NCBI RefSeq assembly: GCF_025725685.1
Contig: NZ_CP107008.1
Coordinates: forward strand, 930,001 to 994,000
DNA length: 64,000 bases
Origin: Halomonas sp. M4R1S46
GTDB lineage: Bacteria; Pseudomonadota; Gammaproteobacteria; Pseudomonadales; Halomonadaceae
Reading direction: 5' to 3'
Part shown: one piece after another, positions 1 through 8,037 of the stretch
Numbering within the stretch: the first letter of the stretch is position 1
Layout of the letters: each line of letters opens with the position of its first letter
Notes under the pieces: generated by a model
The model's database searches: none
Told to the model about the DNA's origin: nothing
Seen by the model: the letters and a program-made list of their open reading frames with translations, nothing else
Translations under genes and position numbers: made by a program

Positions 1-709
1 CCGGGTCCAGGACGTCGCCGAGGAAGTGGCCGGCTATGCCCGGGAGGGCTTCCATGGCGTCAAGATCAAGATCGGCTTCGACGTCGAGGAGGATCTGCGT
101 GCCATCGCCGCCGCCCGCGAGGCGATCGGTCCCGAGCGGCGGCTGATGATCGACGCCAACCATGGCTATGACCTGCTGGAAGCGGTCGAGGTCGGCAAGC
201 GGGCCGCGGCGTACGGGGTCGACTGGTTCGAGGAGCCGGTGCTGCCCGAGCAGATCGATACCTATCGCGCCGTGCGCCAGGGGCAGCCGATCCCCGTCGC
301 CAGCGGCGAGAACTGGCACGGTCGTTACGCGATGCTCGAGCCGCTGTCGACGCGCGCGGTGGACATCGCCCAGCCCGACGTCTGCGGTGTGGGCGGCTTC
401 AGCGAGATCCGCCGCGTCGCCGACTTGGCGGCGATGTTCGGCGTGCGCCTGGTCCCGCATGTGTGGGGCACGGCGGTGTGCATCGCCGCCAGCCTGCAGT
501 TCATGGCGGCCCTGCCGCCCAATCCGCCGCGACGGCGTCCGATCGAGCCGATCATGGAGTTCGATCGCACCCGTAACCCCTTCCGCCAGGCCGTCGTCGA
601 GACGCCTATCGAGCACCGGAAGGGTGTCATGCGTATCCCCGCTGGGCCGGGGCTGGGGATCACCATCGACCGTGATGCCCTGCAACACTTTGCCCTCAAG
701 GAGGAGTGA
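1..709 (+). CDS. gci: Enolase-superfamily enzyme, probable D-galactarolactone cycloisomerase (5' end outside window)
   Basis: C-terminal part of a mandelate-racemase-type enolase-superfamily enzyme. The frame is open from base 2 and runs off the window edge, so the true start is not visible; the GTG at 26 is internal. The superfamily catalytic and metal ligands appear in order: the K-x-K of VKIKIG, Asp in MIDANHG, Glu in FEEPV, Glu in ASGEN and His in PHVWG. The specific call is inferred from context. The next two genes match galactarolactone isomerase and uronate dehydrogenase, and in Agrobacterium these three enzymes act together: Udh makes galactaro-1,4-lactone from galacturonate, Gli isomerises it and Gci opens the ring to a keto-deoxy acid. 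A related aldarate dehydratase remains possible. The stop lies against the next start, consistent with one operon. Confidence 0.72.
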   Translation, partial: RVQDVAEEVAGYAREGFHGVKIKIGFDVEEDLRAIAAAREAIGPERRLMIDANHGYDLLEAVEVGKRAAAYGVDWFEEPVLPEQIDTYRAVRQGQPIPVASGENWHGRYAMLEPLSTRAVDIAQPDVCGVGGFSEIRRVADLAAMFGVRLVPHVWGTAVCIAASLQFMAALPPNPPRRRPIEPIMEFDRTRNPFRQAVVETPIEHRKGVMRIPAGPGLGITIDRDALQHFALKEE

Positions 710-711
710 TC

Positions 712-1569
712 GTGTCCGAGGTGCCCGTCAACACCCGGCCACTCGATGGACCGGCGCCCCGGCTGCAGGCGCCGCCGGGGGCGACCGATTGCCATATCCA
801 CCTCTACCTGCCGGGCCATGAAGCCCGGCCCGGTGGCCCGGCGATTCCGGAGCTCGCCACCGTCGAGGACTACCGTCGCGTGCAGCGGCGCCTGTCGCTG
901 GAGCGGGTGGTGGTCACCCAACCCAATGCCTACCAGGGCGACAACGCGGCCTTGCTCGAGGCCCTGGCCCACGCCCGCGGCGTGGCGGTGGTGACGCCGG
1001 ACACGCCGAGCCACGAGCTCGAGGCCTGGCACGCGCGGGGCGTGCGTGGCGCGCGCATCATGCAGTTGCCGGGCGGCGCCGTGAAGATCGACAAGCTGCG
1101 CGACGTCGAGCGGCGGATCCGGCCGCTGGGCTGGCACCTGATGGTGCAGTTCAACGGCCGCCATCTCGATGCGTACCGGGACGAGCTTCGCCGCATCGAG
1201 GGCGACTACATCATCGACCATATTGGCAAGTTCATGGACCCGGTGCCGCCGGACGACCGACGCGTCGACGAGCTCCTGCACCTGCTGGACCGCGGCAATG
1301 CCTGGTTCAAGGTCTGCGCGGGGTACGAGGCCAGCCTGGAGGGCGGACCGTACAATGCCGATGTCGGCGCCATCGCCCGGCGCGTCATCGCGCATGCCCC
1401 GGAGCGCATCCTGTGGGGCAGCAACTGGCCACACGTCGGCGTTCCGCGTTCTCAATACCCGGATGATGCCGAGCAGCTCGATGTACTGCTCGAGTGGGCC
1501 AGTTCGGAAGTGCGGCACAAGATTCTGGTCGATAACCCGGCCGCTTTGTACGAGTTCGGGGCATCCTGA
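712..1569 (+). CDS. gli: Probable D-galactarolactone isomerase (amidohydrolase superfamily)
   Basis: About 285-residue TIM-barrel amidohydrolase of the PDC-lactonase/galactarolactone isomerase group. Visible landmarks are the metal-binding DCHIHLYLPG near the N-terminus, ARIMQLPGGAV mid-protein, DHIGKFMDP, and ILWGSNWPH near the C-terminus. As remembered, the overall pattern follows the Agrobacterium Gli protein closely. It would interconvert galactaro-1,4- and 1,5-lactones in the cytoplasm. Start choice: GTG 712 has AAGGAGG (699-705) at good spacing, so it is preferred over GTG 706, which overlaps the previous stop codon. It sits between a cycloisomerase-like gene and udh, which supports a role in oxidative uronate catabolism. 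Confidence 0.8.
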   Translation: MSEVPVNTRPLDGPAPRLQAPPGATDCHIHLYLPGHEARPGGPAIPELATVEDYRRVQRRLSLERVVVTQPNAYQGDNAALLEALAHARGVAVVTPDTPSHELEAWHARGVRGARIMQLPGGAVKIDKLRDVERRIRPLGWHLMVQFNGRHLDAYRDELRRIEGDYIIDHIGKFMDPVPPDDRRVDELLHLLDRGNAWFKVCAGYEASLEGGPYNADVGAIARRVIAHAPERILWGSNWPHVGVPRSQYPDDAEQLDVLLEWASSEVRHKILVDNPAALYEFGAS

Positions 1570-1662
1570 CATCGCTTCGGAGTGTCAGGGACCATCTTTC
1601 ATCAATGTCGCGAACGGTTCTTGATCGAATGGATCGTTCGTCGATGTCAAAGGAGAAACGTG

Positions 1663-2460
1663 ATGCTGAATCGGATTCTGGTCACCGGTGCAGCCGGTGG
1701 TGTCGGCAAGGCCATTCGTCCGCATCTCGCGCGTCTCGCCCATCGGGTGCGGCTATCGGATGTCGCCGAACTGGGCGAGGCGGTCGAGCACGAGGAGATC
1801 GTGCCCTGCGACCTGGCCGATGCCCAGGCGGTCAACGCCCTGGTGGCCGACTGCGACGGGGTCGTCCACCTGGGCGGCGTGTCGGTGGAGAAGCCCTGGG
1901 AGGGCATTCTCCAGTCGAACATCATCGGCGCCTACAACCTCTATGAGGCGGCGCGCAACCTGGGCAAGCCACGCATCGTGTTCGCCAGCTCGAACCACAC
2001 CATCGGCTTCTATCCGCGCACCACCCGAATCGACACTCGGGTGGTGCACCGTCCCGATTCCCTCTACGGGGTCTCGAAGTGCTTCGGCGAGGACCTGGCC
2101 AGCCTCTATCACGATAAGTTCGGCGTCGAGACACTGAGCGTGCGCATCGGTTCGTGCTTTCCCAAGCCGGCGGATACCCGAATGCTGGCGACCTGGCTGA
2201 GCGTCGAGGACTTCGTCGCCCTGCTCGAGCGCGCCTTCACCGTGCCCAAGCTGACCTACACCGTGGTCTACGGGGCCTCGGCCAATGCCGAGAGCTGGTG
2301 GGACAACAGCCAGGCGGCGTTTCTCGGCTGGGTGCCCTGCGACAGCTCCGAGCCGTGGCGTGCCGAGGTCGAGGCCGAGGCGGGCTCCATCGACCCGAAC
2401 GACCCTGCCGTCGTGTATCAGGGGGGCAAGTTCGTGGCCCTCGGGCACCCCGACGACTGA
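1663..2460 (+). CDS. udh: Uronate dehydrogenase (NAD-dependent)
   Basis: 265-residue short-chain/extended NAD(P)-binding protein. It has an N-terminal Rossmann motif (LVTGAAGGVG), DGVVHLGGVSVEKP, FASSNHTIGFYP, the catalytic YGVSK (Tyr-x-x-x-Lys), and the C-terminal YGASANAESWWDNS typical of uronate dehydrogenases. Length and motif order match the Agrobacterium and Pseudomonas Udh family. It oxidises D-galacturonate or D-glucuronate to the aldarolactone, the first step of the oxidative uronate route; the two upstream genes process that lactone. ATG 1663 has a strong AAAGGAGA (1650-1657), so the longer upstream frame is not used. A 93-base gap separates it from gli. Confidence 0.9.
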   Translation: MLNRILVTGAAGGVGKAIRPHLARLAHRVRLSDVAELGEAVEHEEIVPCDLADAQAVNALVADCDGVVHLGGVSVEKPWEGILQSNIIGAYNLYEAARNLGKPRIVFASSNHTIGFYPRTTRIDTRVVHRPDSLYGVSKCFGEDLASLYHDKFGVETLSVRIGSCFPKPADTRMLATWLSVEDFVALLERAFTVPKLTYTVVYGASANAESWWDNSQAAFLGWVPCDSSEPWRAEVEAEAGSIDPNDPAVVYQGGKFVALGHPDD

Positions 2461-2469
2461 ACGTTGACG

Positions 2470-2535
2470 CCCGCCGCCCGGGCCGGGCGGCGGGGTGCCT
2501 GGAACGGCCGCGGGTATCGAGCGGGCTCGATACCC
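2470..2535. terminator. Two adjacent inverted repeats behind udh
   Basis: A 12-bp GC-only inverted repeat (2470-2481 with 2483-2494) starts just after the udh stop. A second 10-bp perfect inverted repeat follows: GGGTATCGAG at 2512-2521 and CTCGATACCC at 2526-2535, with a CGGG loop. Neither has a T-tract, so intrinsic termination is not proven. They lie exactly where the body of the next gene has lost its 5' part, so they may mark a deletion junction. Confidence 0.4.
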
Positions 2536-2545
2536 GTCACGCTGC

Positions 2546-3061
2546 ATGGACAAGGGAGAGGTGCCATATACCTTCGATTTTGCCACCAGCGTGGTGGCGC
2601 GTGGCGAGATCGAACTGCATCGACGCGCCGGGGAGGTCATCCCCGAAGGCTGGGCGATCGATCCGGACGGGCGACCCACCACGGATCCCGGGAGGGCATT
2701 GGAGGGTGCGATGCTGACGTTCGGGGGCTACAAGGGGTCGGCACTCTCGATCATGATCGAGCTACTGGCGGGGCCACTGATTGGCGACCTGCTGGGGCAT
2801 GAGACCCGGCCGGCCAGCGACGACGGTGCAGGGCGGCCCTGGCACGGGGAGCTGATCCTGGCGATCGATCCTCGGACCTTGCTCGGTGACGAGGTGGACA
2901 GGTACTTGCAGCATGCCGAAGCCCTGTTCGATGGTGTGTTGAGGCAGGGGGCGCGTCTCCCGTCACAACGGCGACACGAGGCTCGCCAGCGCAGTCTCGA
3001 GCATGGTTTGACGCTCCCCGGGGCGCTGTATCATGAACTGGACGGGTTGCGTAAGGCCTAG
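2546..3061 (+). pseudogene. 5'-truncated Ldh2-family (malate/L-lactate/ureidoglycolate-type) oxidoreductase
   Basis: The translation carries only the C-terminal half of an Ldh2-family NAD(P)-dependent oxidoreductase: YTFDFATSVVARGEIEL, EGWAIDPDGRPTTDP, FGGYKGSALSIMIELLAG and a plausible normal C-terminus. Family members are about 330-360 residues; here about 170 remain. The missing N-terminal half (substrate His and start of the NAD fold) cannot be upstream, because udh ends only 85 bases away. GTG 2561 or ATG 2546 could still be translated, with GGGAGAGG nearby, but the product should be inactive. The gene probably belonged to the same sugar-acid cluster. The break coincides with the inverted repeats at 2470-2535. 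Confidence 0.7.
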
Positions 3062-3186
3062 CTAGCCTCCACACGCTCATCGCGGCATTGTCGCCGTGCC
3101 CCAGCCGTGGCGAGCATGGGGGCGCCCTCCGGACCGGGTAACGGCCAGTCGCATGCGATGAATGTTAGTATGATGTATTATTAATA

Positions 3187-3216
3187 GCTGTCGATATGCC
3201 TGTCTGCTGTCGATAT
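3187..3216. promoter_or_regulatory. Direct repeat GCTGTCGATAT, candidate operator before the GntR gene
   Basis: GCTGTCGATAT occurs at 3187-3197 and again at 3206-3216, a 19-base offset or nearly two helical turns. It is just upstream of the GntR gene and next to an unusually A+T-rich stretch (3165-3186) in otherwise GC-rich DNA. This arrangement suits a promoter with a paired operator. Which protein binds it is an inference; the neighbouring GntR regulator is the obvious candidate. Confidence 0.4.
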
Positions 3217-3239
3217 CATGGCAGTATTCACGGGAATGG

Positions 3240-3992
3240 ATGGCAAAGGGGGCGGAAATGGCGATATCGGGTTCATGGGATGTCCAGCGCGTTACCCGCG
3301 AGGGCAGTCTGTCCCAGGCCGTCGTGGAGCAGCTCGAGCGCCACATCACCTCCGGGGAGGCGCCGGTGGGTAGCAAGCTGCCCACCGAGAGTGAGCTGTG
3401 CGAGGCCTTCGGGGTCAGCCGCACGGTGGTGCGCGAGGCCATCACCCACCTCAAGTCGCTGGGGCTGGTCGAGACCCGGCGCGGCGTCGGCACGACGGTG
3501 CTGCGCAACGACGCGGCCGAGCCGCGACCGGCCGTGCACATCAGCCCCCGGACCGTGGAGGATATCCTGGAGGTCCTGGAGCTGCGCCTGACCCTGGAGC
3601 CCGCGGCGGCCGAGCTGGCCGCCCTGCGTCACGATGACGAGGACCGCAAGCGCCTGGAAGCCCGGCATGCCGAGTTCGTCCAGGCCCAGGCGGCGAAATC
3701 CCAGGCGCGCCGAGAGGATTTCGCCTTCCATCATGCGATCATCAAGGCCACCCACAACGTCTGCTTCGATCGCCTCTACGAGCCGTTGAGCGACAGCATG
3801 ATCCCCCGTGCCAAACTGCTCAGCATCGACATCGACCCCCGCGCCACGGCGCGCTATCTCGAGCTGGTGCATGAGGAGCACACCCGGATCCTGGAGGCCA
3901 TCCTCGAACGGGACGGCCCGGCGGCCCGGGCGGCGATGCAGCAGCATCTCGAGCGATCCCGCGATATGTACGCCCGCTATCGGGACGCCTGA
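3240..3992 (+). CDS. GntR-family transcriptional regulator, FadR/FCD subfamily
   Basis: About 250 residues. The N-terminal winged helix-turn-helix (residues ~15-80) contains GSKLPTESELCEAFGVSRT and VVREAITHLKSLGLVETRRG. The C-terminal all-helical FCD ligand domain (~95-240) includes the EVLELRLTLEPAAAELAA helix, FHHAIIKATHN and the final EEHTRILEAI histidine region. FCD regulators commonly sense sugar acids or carboxylates, and its place beside udh/gli suggests it controls the uronate genes. ATG 3240 and ATG 3258 are both possible; the latter has AAAGGGGG about six bases upstream and may be the true start. Confidence 0.87.
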   Translation: MAKGAEMAISGSWDVQRVTREGSLSQAVVEQLERHITSGEAPVGSKLPTESELCEAFGVSRTVVREAITHLKSLGLVETRRGVGTTVLRNDAAEPRPAVHISPRTVEDILEVLELRLTLEPAAAELAALRHDDEDRKRLEARHAEFVQAQAAKSQARREDFAFHHAIIKATHNVCFDRLYEPLSDSMIPRAKLLSIDIDPRATARYLELVHEEHTRILEAILERDGPAARAAMQQHLERSRDMYARYRDA

Positions 3993-4011
3993 GCGCGTGG
4001 GGCAGGGCGCC

Positions 4012-4113
4012 TCAGCGGGCGATCCACAGGCCGACGGCGACGGCGGCGATCACGGTGAGAATGAAGATCCGGTTGCGGGCGCGGGTATCGCGGGGCGACT
4101 TGTGGGGGGACAC
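4012..4113 (-). CDS. Small single-pass membrane protein (33 residues)
   Basis: Short minus-strand frame in the gap between the GntR gene and the next hydrolase. It starts at GTG (4111-4113) with GGAG six bases upstream, opens with a charged N-terminus (SPHKSPRDTRARNR), then a hydrophobic segment IFILTVIAAVAVGLWIA, and stops after one Arg. The charge pattern predicts an N-in membrane anchor. No family is recognised. Support comes only from the ribosome-binding site and the membrane-protein composition. Confidence 0.5.
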   Translation of the reverse strand: MSPHKSPRDTRARNRIFILTVIAAVAVGLWIAR

Positions 4114-4219
4114 GCGGGACTCCGTTGAGCGGGTGGCGGAAAGACGACTTGGCGGCCCATGGTATTCCCGTTAGCCTGCTACCGCCACTCGCGGCCTTCT
4201 GCCTCAACCGGATGATGCC

Positions 4220-5032
4220 ATGCGCCGAACCGACACCCCCGCCCCCCTTCCATTGGTCTTCGCCCATGCCAACGGCTTTCCGGGTCAGAGCTACCGCAAT
4301 TTCCTGTCGCCGCTGGCCGCGCGGTTCGATCTCCAGCCGCTGGACCGTCTCGGTCATCATCCCGACTTCCCGGTGGGCCATAACTGGCTGGCGCTGCGCG
4401 ACGAACTGCTCGAGCACCTGGACCGCTTCGACACCCCGGTGATCGGCGTCGGCCACTCCATGGGCGGGGTGCTGATGGCCATGGCCGCGGAGCGGGCACC
4501 GGCACGCTTCCACTGCGTGGTGATGCTCGACCCGCCGCTGATGCTGGGGTTCGATGCCCTAGCGATGAAGGCCGCCAAGCGGCTGGGCTTCGTCGACCAG
4601 CTCACCCCGGCGGGGCGTACCCTGGGGCGGCGAGACACCTGGCCGGACCGCCAGGCCATGCGCAACTACCTGCGACGCCGGGGGCTGTTCCGGCGCTTCA
4701 CCGACCAGGCCCTCGACGACTACGTGGATGGCGGTACCCGTGAGCTCGACGATGGGCGGGTGGTCCTGCTCTACGACCCCGACATCGAGGTGGCGGTCTT
4801 CCGCCACCTGCCCGACCACCTGGACGACCTGCCCGACCGGGTGCATGTCCCCCTGGGAGTGCTCGCGGGCAGCGAGTCCGACGTGCTTACCCCGCGTCGC
4901 CAGCGCCGGCTGCGGCGACGCGGGGTACGCCTCGCCAAGGTCCCCGGGGGGCACATGTTTCCCATGGAGCAGCCCGAGGCGACCCGCCAGGCGCTGCTCT
5001 CGATGCTCGATACGCTGCTGGAGGTGCCGTGA
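4220..5032 (+). CDS. Alpha/beta-fold hydrolase
   Basis: 270 residues. The oxyanion-region HANGFPG motif is near the N-terminus. The nucleophile elbow GHSMGG (Ser in G-x-S-x-G) is at about residue 80, a candidate acid is in the VLAGSESDVLTPRR strand, and the catalytic His is in GGHMFPMEQP near the C-terminus. No signal peptide, so probably cytoplasmic. Substrate cannot be predicted. It overlaps the next alpha/beta hydrolase by four bases (GTGA), so the two are translationally coupled. Confidence 0.85.
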   Translation: MRRTDTPAPLPLVFAHANGFPGQSYRNFLSPLAARFDLQPLDRLGHHPDFPVGHNWLALRDELLEHLDRFDTPVIGVGHSMGGVLMAMAAERAPARFHCVVMLDPPLMLGFDALAMKAAKRLGFVDQLTPAGRTLGRRDTWPDRQAMRNYLRRRGLFRRFTDQALDDYVDGGTRELDDGRVVLLYDPDIEVAVFRHLPDHLDDLPDRVHVPLGVLAGSESDVLTPRRQRRLRRRGVRLAKVPGGHMFPMEQPEATRQALLSMLDTLLEVP

Positions 5033-5886
5033 CCGCCCCCCGCCCGCTGGGCCTCGCCGAAGGGCGTCTGGCCGGCCTGGCCTGGGGCGAGGTGGGCGCC
5101 CCCACCTGGCTGGCGTTGCATGGCTGGCTCGACAATGCCGCCAGCTTCTCGCGGCTGGCGCCACGCCTGGTCGAGGCGCTGGACATCCGGATCGTGGCGC
5201 TGGACTTCGCCGGCCACGGCCAGTCTCGGCATCTCGCCGGCGACTATGCGCTCTGGGACTATTGCCACGATGTCCTCGACGCCCTGGACGACCTTGGCCT
5301 CGAGCGCACGCCGCTGCTGGCGCACTCGATGGGCGCCGGTGTGGCCTGCCTGCTCGCCGCCGCGTTGCCCGAGCGGGTCGCCTCGCTGACGCTGATCGAT
5401 GGCCTGGGGGCGCTGACCACCGAGGCCGCCGCCGCCCCCGGGCAATTGCGCAAGGGGCTGCGTGCCCATCGTCGTTCCCTCTCGGCGGCACCGCGCTATC
5501 CTGACGAGAGGAGTGCCGTGGCGTCCCGGGTGGCCGGCGGGGCCACGCCCATCGACAGCGAGACGGCGCGCCCGCTGGTGCGGCGCAACCTCGTCGTGGA
5601 GCCGGATGGCCACCTCCGCCTGAGATCGGATCCGCGGTTGCTGAGGCCCTCGCCGGTGCGCTTCACGCCGGAGCAGGCGATGGCGATGCTGGAGGCGATT
5701 CGCTGCCCGGTGCTGCTGGTGGAGGGCGAGGGCGGCATCCTCGCCGGCCGCCCCGGCGCCGCGTCCGCCCGGCGGGCCATTGCCGGGCTGCGACGTCGGG
5801 TCCTGCCGGGGGGGCACCACCTGCATCTGGAGCCGGGCGCGGTGGGGGCGGTGGCCGAGGCGATCGTGGCTGGGTACCGCGACTGA
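5029..5886 (+). CDS. Alpha/beta-fold hydrolase
   Basis: 285 residues starting at GTG 5029, overlapping the upstream hydrolase by four bases. It shows the WLALHGWLDNAASF oxyanion segment, the AHSMGAG nucleophile elbow (residue ~100) followed by LPERVASLTLIDGLG, and a late GGHHLHLEPGAV segment carrying the catalytic His. The organisation resembles YbfF/MhpC-like esterases; the substrate is unknown. A patatin-like gene follows closely, so three lipid/ester hydrolase candidates form one transcription unit. Confidence 0.85.
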   Translation: MTAPRPLGLAEGRLAGLAWGEVGAPTWLALHGWLDNAASFSRLAPRLVEALDIRIVALDFAGHGQSRHLAGDYALWDYCHDVLDALDDLGLERTPLLAHSMGAGVACLLAAALPERVASLTLIDGLGALTTEAAAAPGQLRKGLRAHRRSLSAAPRYPDERSAVASRVAGGATPIDSETARPLVRRNLVVEPDGHLRLRSDPRLLRPSPVRFTPEQAMAMLEAIRCPVLLVEGEGGILAGRPGAASARRAIAGLRRRVLPGGHHLHLEPGAVGAVAEAIVAGYRD

Positions 5887-5899
5887 CAGGAGAGGCGAC

Positions 5900-7003
5900 A
5901 TGCGCAACTCGAACCGCAAGGGCAAGCGGGTCTCGCTGGTGCTGGGTAGCGGCGGAGCCCGAGGGTATGCCCATATCGGGGTGATCGAGGAGCTGGAGGC
6001 CCGCGGCTACGAGATCGTGGCCATGTCCGGGTGCTCCATGGGTGCCCTGGTGGCCGGCGTGCATGCGGCGGGGCAGCTCGACCGCTATCGCGACTGGGTG
6101 TGCCAGCTGGACTACTTCGACGTCCTGCGCCTGGTGGATGTGACCTGGAGTCCCATGGGAGCCATGAGGGCCAGCAAGGTGATGAGCAAGCTCGACGAGC
6201 TGGTCGGGGACATCCGCATCGAGGACCTGCCGATCCCGGTCACCACCGTGTCGACCGACCTGGTGCGCCAGCGTGAGGTGTGGTTCCAGAGTGGGTCCCT
6301 GCTCGAGGCGATCCGTGCCTCCATCGCCGTGCCAGGCGTGATCACGCCGGTCCACCATGGCGAGCAGGTGCTGGTGGACGGTGGGCTGCTCAACCCCCTG
6401 CCCATCACGCCGACGCTGTCGACCCGGGCGGACTTCGTCATGGCGGTCAACGTGACCGCCCACAGCCCCGAGCCGGTGAGCCTGGAGTCGCTGCTGTCCC
6501 CGGACGAGGCCGCCAAGGAGCAGGCCAGGGAAGAGGCCCGCGACAAGGGCGGTGCGGTGGACTTCGGCGGCTGGATGGAAGGGGTGAGAGGCGCCACCCG
6601 GCGTCTCTTCGAGGGCTTCGGCGGCAGCGCCGAGGGCGCCGAGGGCGACGAGGACGACAGCCTGGCCCGCGGCCGCCGCGCCTGGGGGCGGCTGGACATG
6701 ATGCTGGCCTCCTTCGACATCACCCAGGCGGCGCTGGCCAAGTACAAGCTGGCGGGCTACCCCCCGGACGTGCTGATCGAGGTGCCCAAGACGGTCTGCG
6801 GCGCCTACGAGTTCCATCGTGCCGAGGCGCTGATCCTGCTGGGCCGCCACCTGGCCAAGGAGGCGCTGGACCGACGCGAGAAGGGGGTTGGTCTCGCCGG
6901 CAGCAGCCTGGTGGTGGAGCCGAGCGCCGAGACCTCAGGCGAAGAGCCGCCGCGGCTCGAGGAGCCGAGTACCGAACCGGTGGCACCGGACGATCGGGAC
7001 TAG
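5900..7003 (+). CDS. Patatin-like phospholipase family protein (RssA-like)
   Basis: 367 residues. The patatin catalytic dyad is clear: the glycine-rich oxyanion motif GSGGARGYAHIGV at residues ~15-27, nucleophile motif GCSMG (G-x-S-x-G) at about 45, and DGGLLNPLP with the catalytic Asp at about 160. An acidic, low-complexity C-terminal extension (GDEDD..., EEPPRLEEPSTEP) follows the domain. ATG 5900 has AGGAGAGG upstream; the earlier in-frame start lies inside the preceding gene. The stop codon TAG is part of the CTAG at which the IS481-type element has inserted. Confidence 0.88.
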   Translation: MRNSNRKGKRVSLVLGSGGARGYAHIGVIEELEARGYEIVAMSGCSMGALVAGVHAAGQLDRYRDWVCQLDYFDVLRLVDVTWSPMGAMRASKVMSKLDELVGDIRIEDLPIPVTTVSTDLVRQREVWFQSGSLLEAIRASIAVPGVITPVHHGEQVLVDGGLLNPLPITPTLSTRADFVMAVNVTAHSPEPVSLESLLSPDEAAKEQAREEARDKGGAVDFGGWMEGVRGATRRLFEGFGGSAEGAEGDEDDSLARGRRAWGRLDMMLASFDITQAALAKYKLAGYPPDVLIEVPKTVCGAYEFHRAEALILLGRHLAKEALDRREKGVGLAGSSLVVEPSAETSGEEPPRLEEPSTEPVAPDDRD

Positions 7004-7004
7004 G

Positions 7005-8032
7005 TGTGATCTCTCGGTAGGTTGTTCATCCGGAACCTACCCGGACAATTGGAGGTGCGACCCAAACCAACCTCCAGGAGGCCCGGATGAACACCCATAA
7101 GAATGCCCGTCTCACACCGCATGGTCGAGCCCTGCTGGTCCGCCGAGTCGTTGACGAAGGGCTCCGGCCCGAGGAGGTCGCCCAGGCTCAGGGCGTCAGT
7201 GTGAGGACGGTCTACAAGTGGGTGCGCCGCTACCGGCAAGAGGGTGAGGCCGGGCTGCAGAACCGCTCTTCTCGTCCCCGTCGCTGCCCTCATGCGGTCC
7301 CTGCCGAGGTTCGCGAGCAGGTCCTCGAGCGTCGCCAGCAGCGCCAGACCTACCGTCAGATCGCCGAGCGGTTAGGGATCGGACACAGCACGGTCGCACG
7401 GCTCCTCGAACGCGAGGGGCTGAATCGTCTCTCGGCCTTGACACCTGCCCGTCCCGTGAATCGTTACGAGCATGACGCGCCGGGAGATCTACTGCACCTG
7501 GACATCAAGAAACTCGGCCGCTTCGAACGCCCAGGGCATCGTGTCACCGGCGATCGCCAGCAGAACACGCGGGGCGCCGGCTGGGAGTATGTTCACATCG
7601 CCATCGACGATCACTCGCGGGTCGCTTTCGGCACCCGCTATCCTGATGAAACCGGTTGGAGTGCGTGCTATGCCCTATTGGAGGCCGTGCGTTACTACAG
7701 GAACCTGGGAATTCGCTTCACGCGCGTGCTGACCGACAATGGTGGATGCTACAAATCCAAGCCGTTCCGCCGCCTGTGCCGGCGTCTGGGACTGAAGCGC
7801 AAACGCACTCGACCCTATACGCCCCGCACCAATGGCAAGGCAGAGCGGTTCATTCAGACCGCGCTGCGGGAATGGGCCTACGCCCGGTCATACATCAGCT
7901 CGGAGGAGCGAGGCAGGCATCTGCCTGCCTGGCTTCATCAGTACAACTGGCATCGGCCACATGCCAGTCTGGATTATCGGCCTCCGGTTAGCCGGCTGAG
8001 GCTTTCCGTGAACAACCTGGTGGGTTTACACA
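7005..8032 (+). mobile_element. IS481-family insertion sequence, complete, with 6-bp target duplication
   Basis: 1028-bp element carrying one transposase. Both ends begin TGTG when read inwards and share AGGTTGTTCA at the same offset (positions 15-24), so they form imperfect terminal repeats. ACTAGG flanks the element directly on both sides (6999-7004 and 8033-8038). IS481 elements are known to prefer NCTAGN targets with 6-bp duplications, which fits exactly. Intact ends and an uninterrupted transposase suggest a recent, possibly active copy. Confidence 0.88.
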
Positions 8033-8037
8033 ACTAG
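7087..8037 (+). CDS. IS481-family transposase
   Basis: 316 residues. An N-terminal helix-turn-helix (VAQAQGVSVRTVYKWVRRYRQ) and a second HTH region (IAERLGIGHSTVARLLERE) precede a DDE integrase core. The acidic residues are Asp in LLHLDIKKLGRF, Asp in RVLTDNGGCYKSK and Glu in TNGKAERFIQTAL; the C-terminus reads YNWHRPHASLDYRPP. AACCTCCAGGAGG upstream of ATG 7087 gives a good ribosome-binding site. The last in-element codon leads into AAC TAG, whose TAG is part of the target duplication, so the stop codon is supplied by the insertion site. Confidence 0.93.
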   Translation: MNTHKNARLTPHGRALLVRRVVDEGLRPEEVAQAQGVSVRTVYKWVRRYRQEGEAGLQNRSSRPRRCPHAVPAEVREQVLERRQQRQTYRQIAERLGIGHSTVARLLEREGLNRLSALTPARPVNRYEHDAPGDLLHLDIKKLGRFERPGHRVTGDRQQNTRGAGWEYVHIAIDDHSRVAFGTRYPDETGWSACYALLEAVRYYRNLGIRFTRVLTDNGGCYKSKPFRRLCRRLGLKRKRTRPYTPRTNGKAERFIQTALREWAYARSYISSEERGRHLPAWLHQYNWHRPHASLDYRPPVSRLRLSVNNLVGLHN

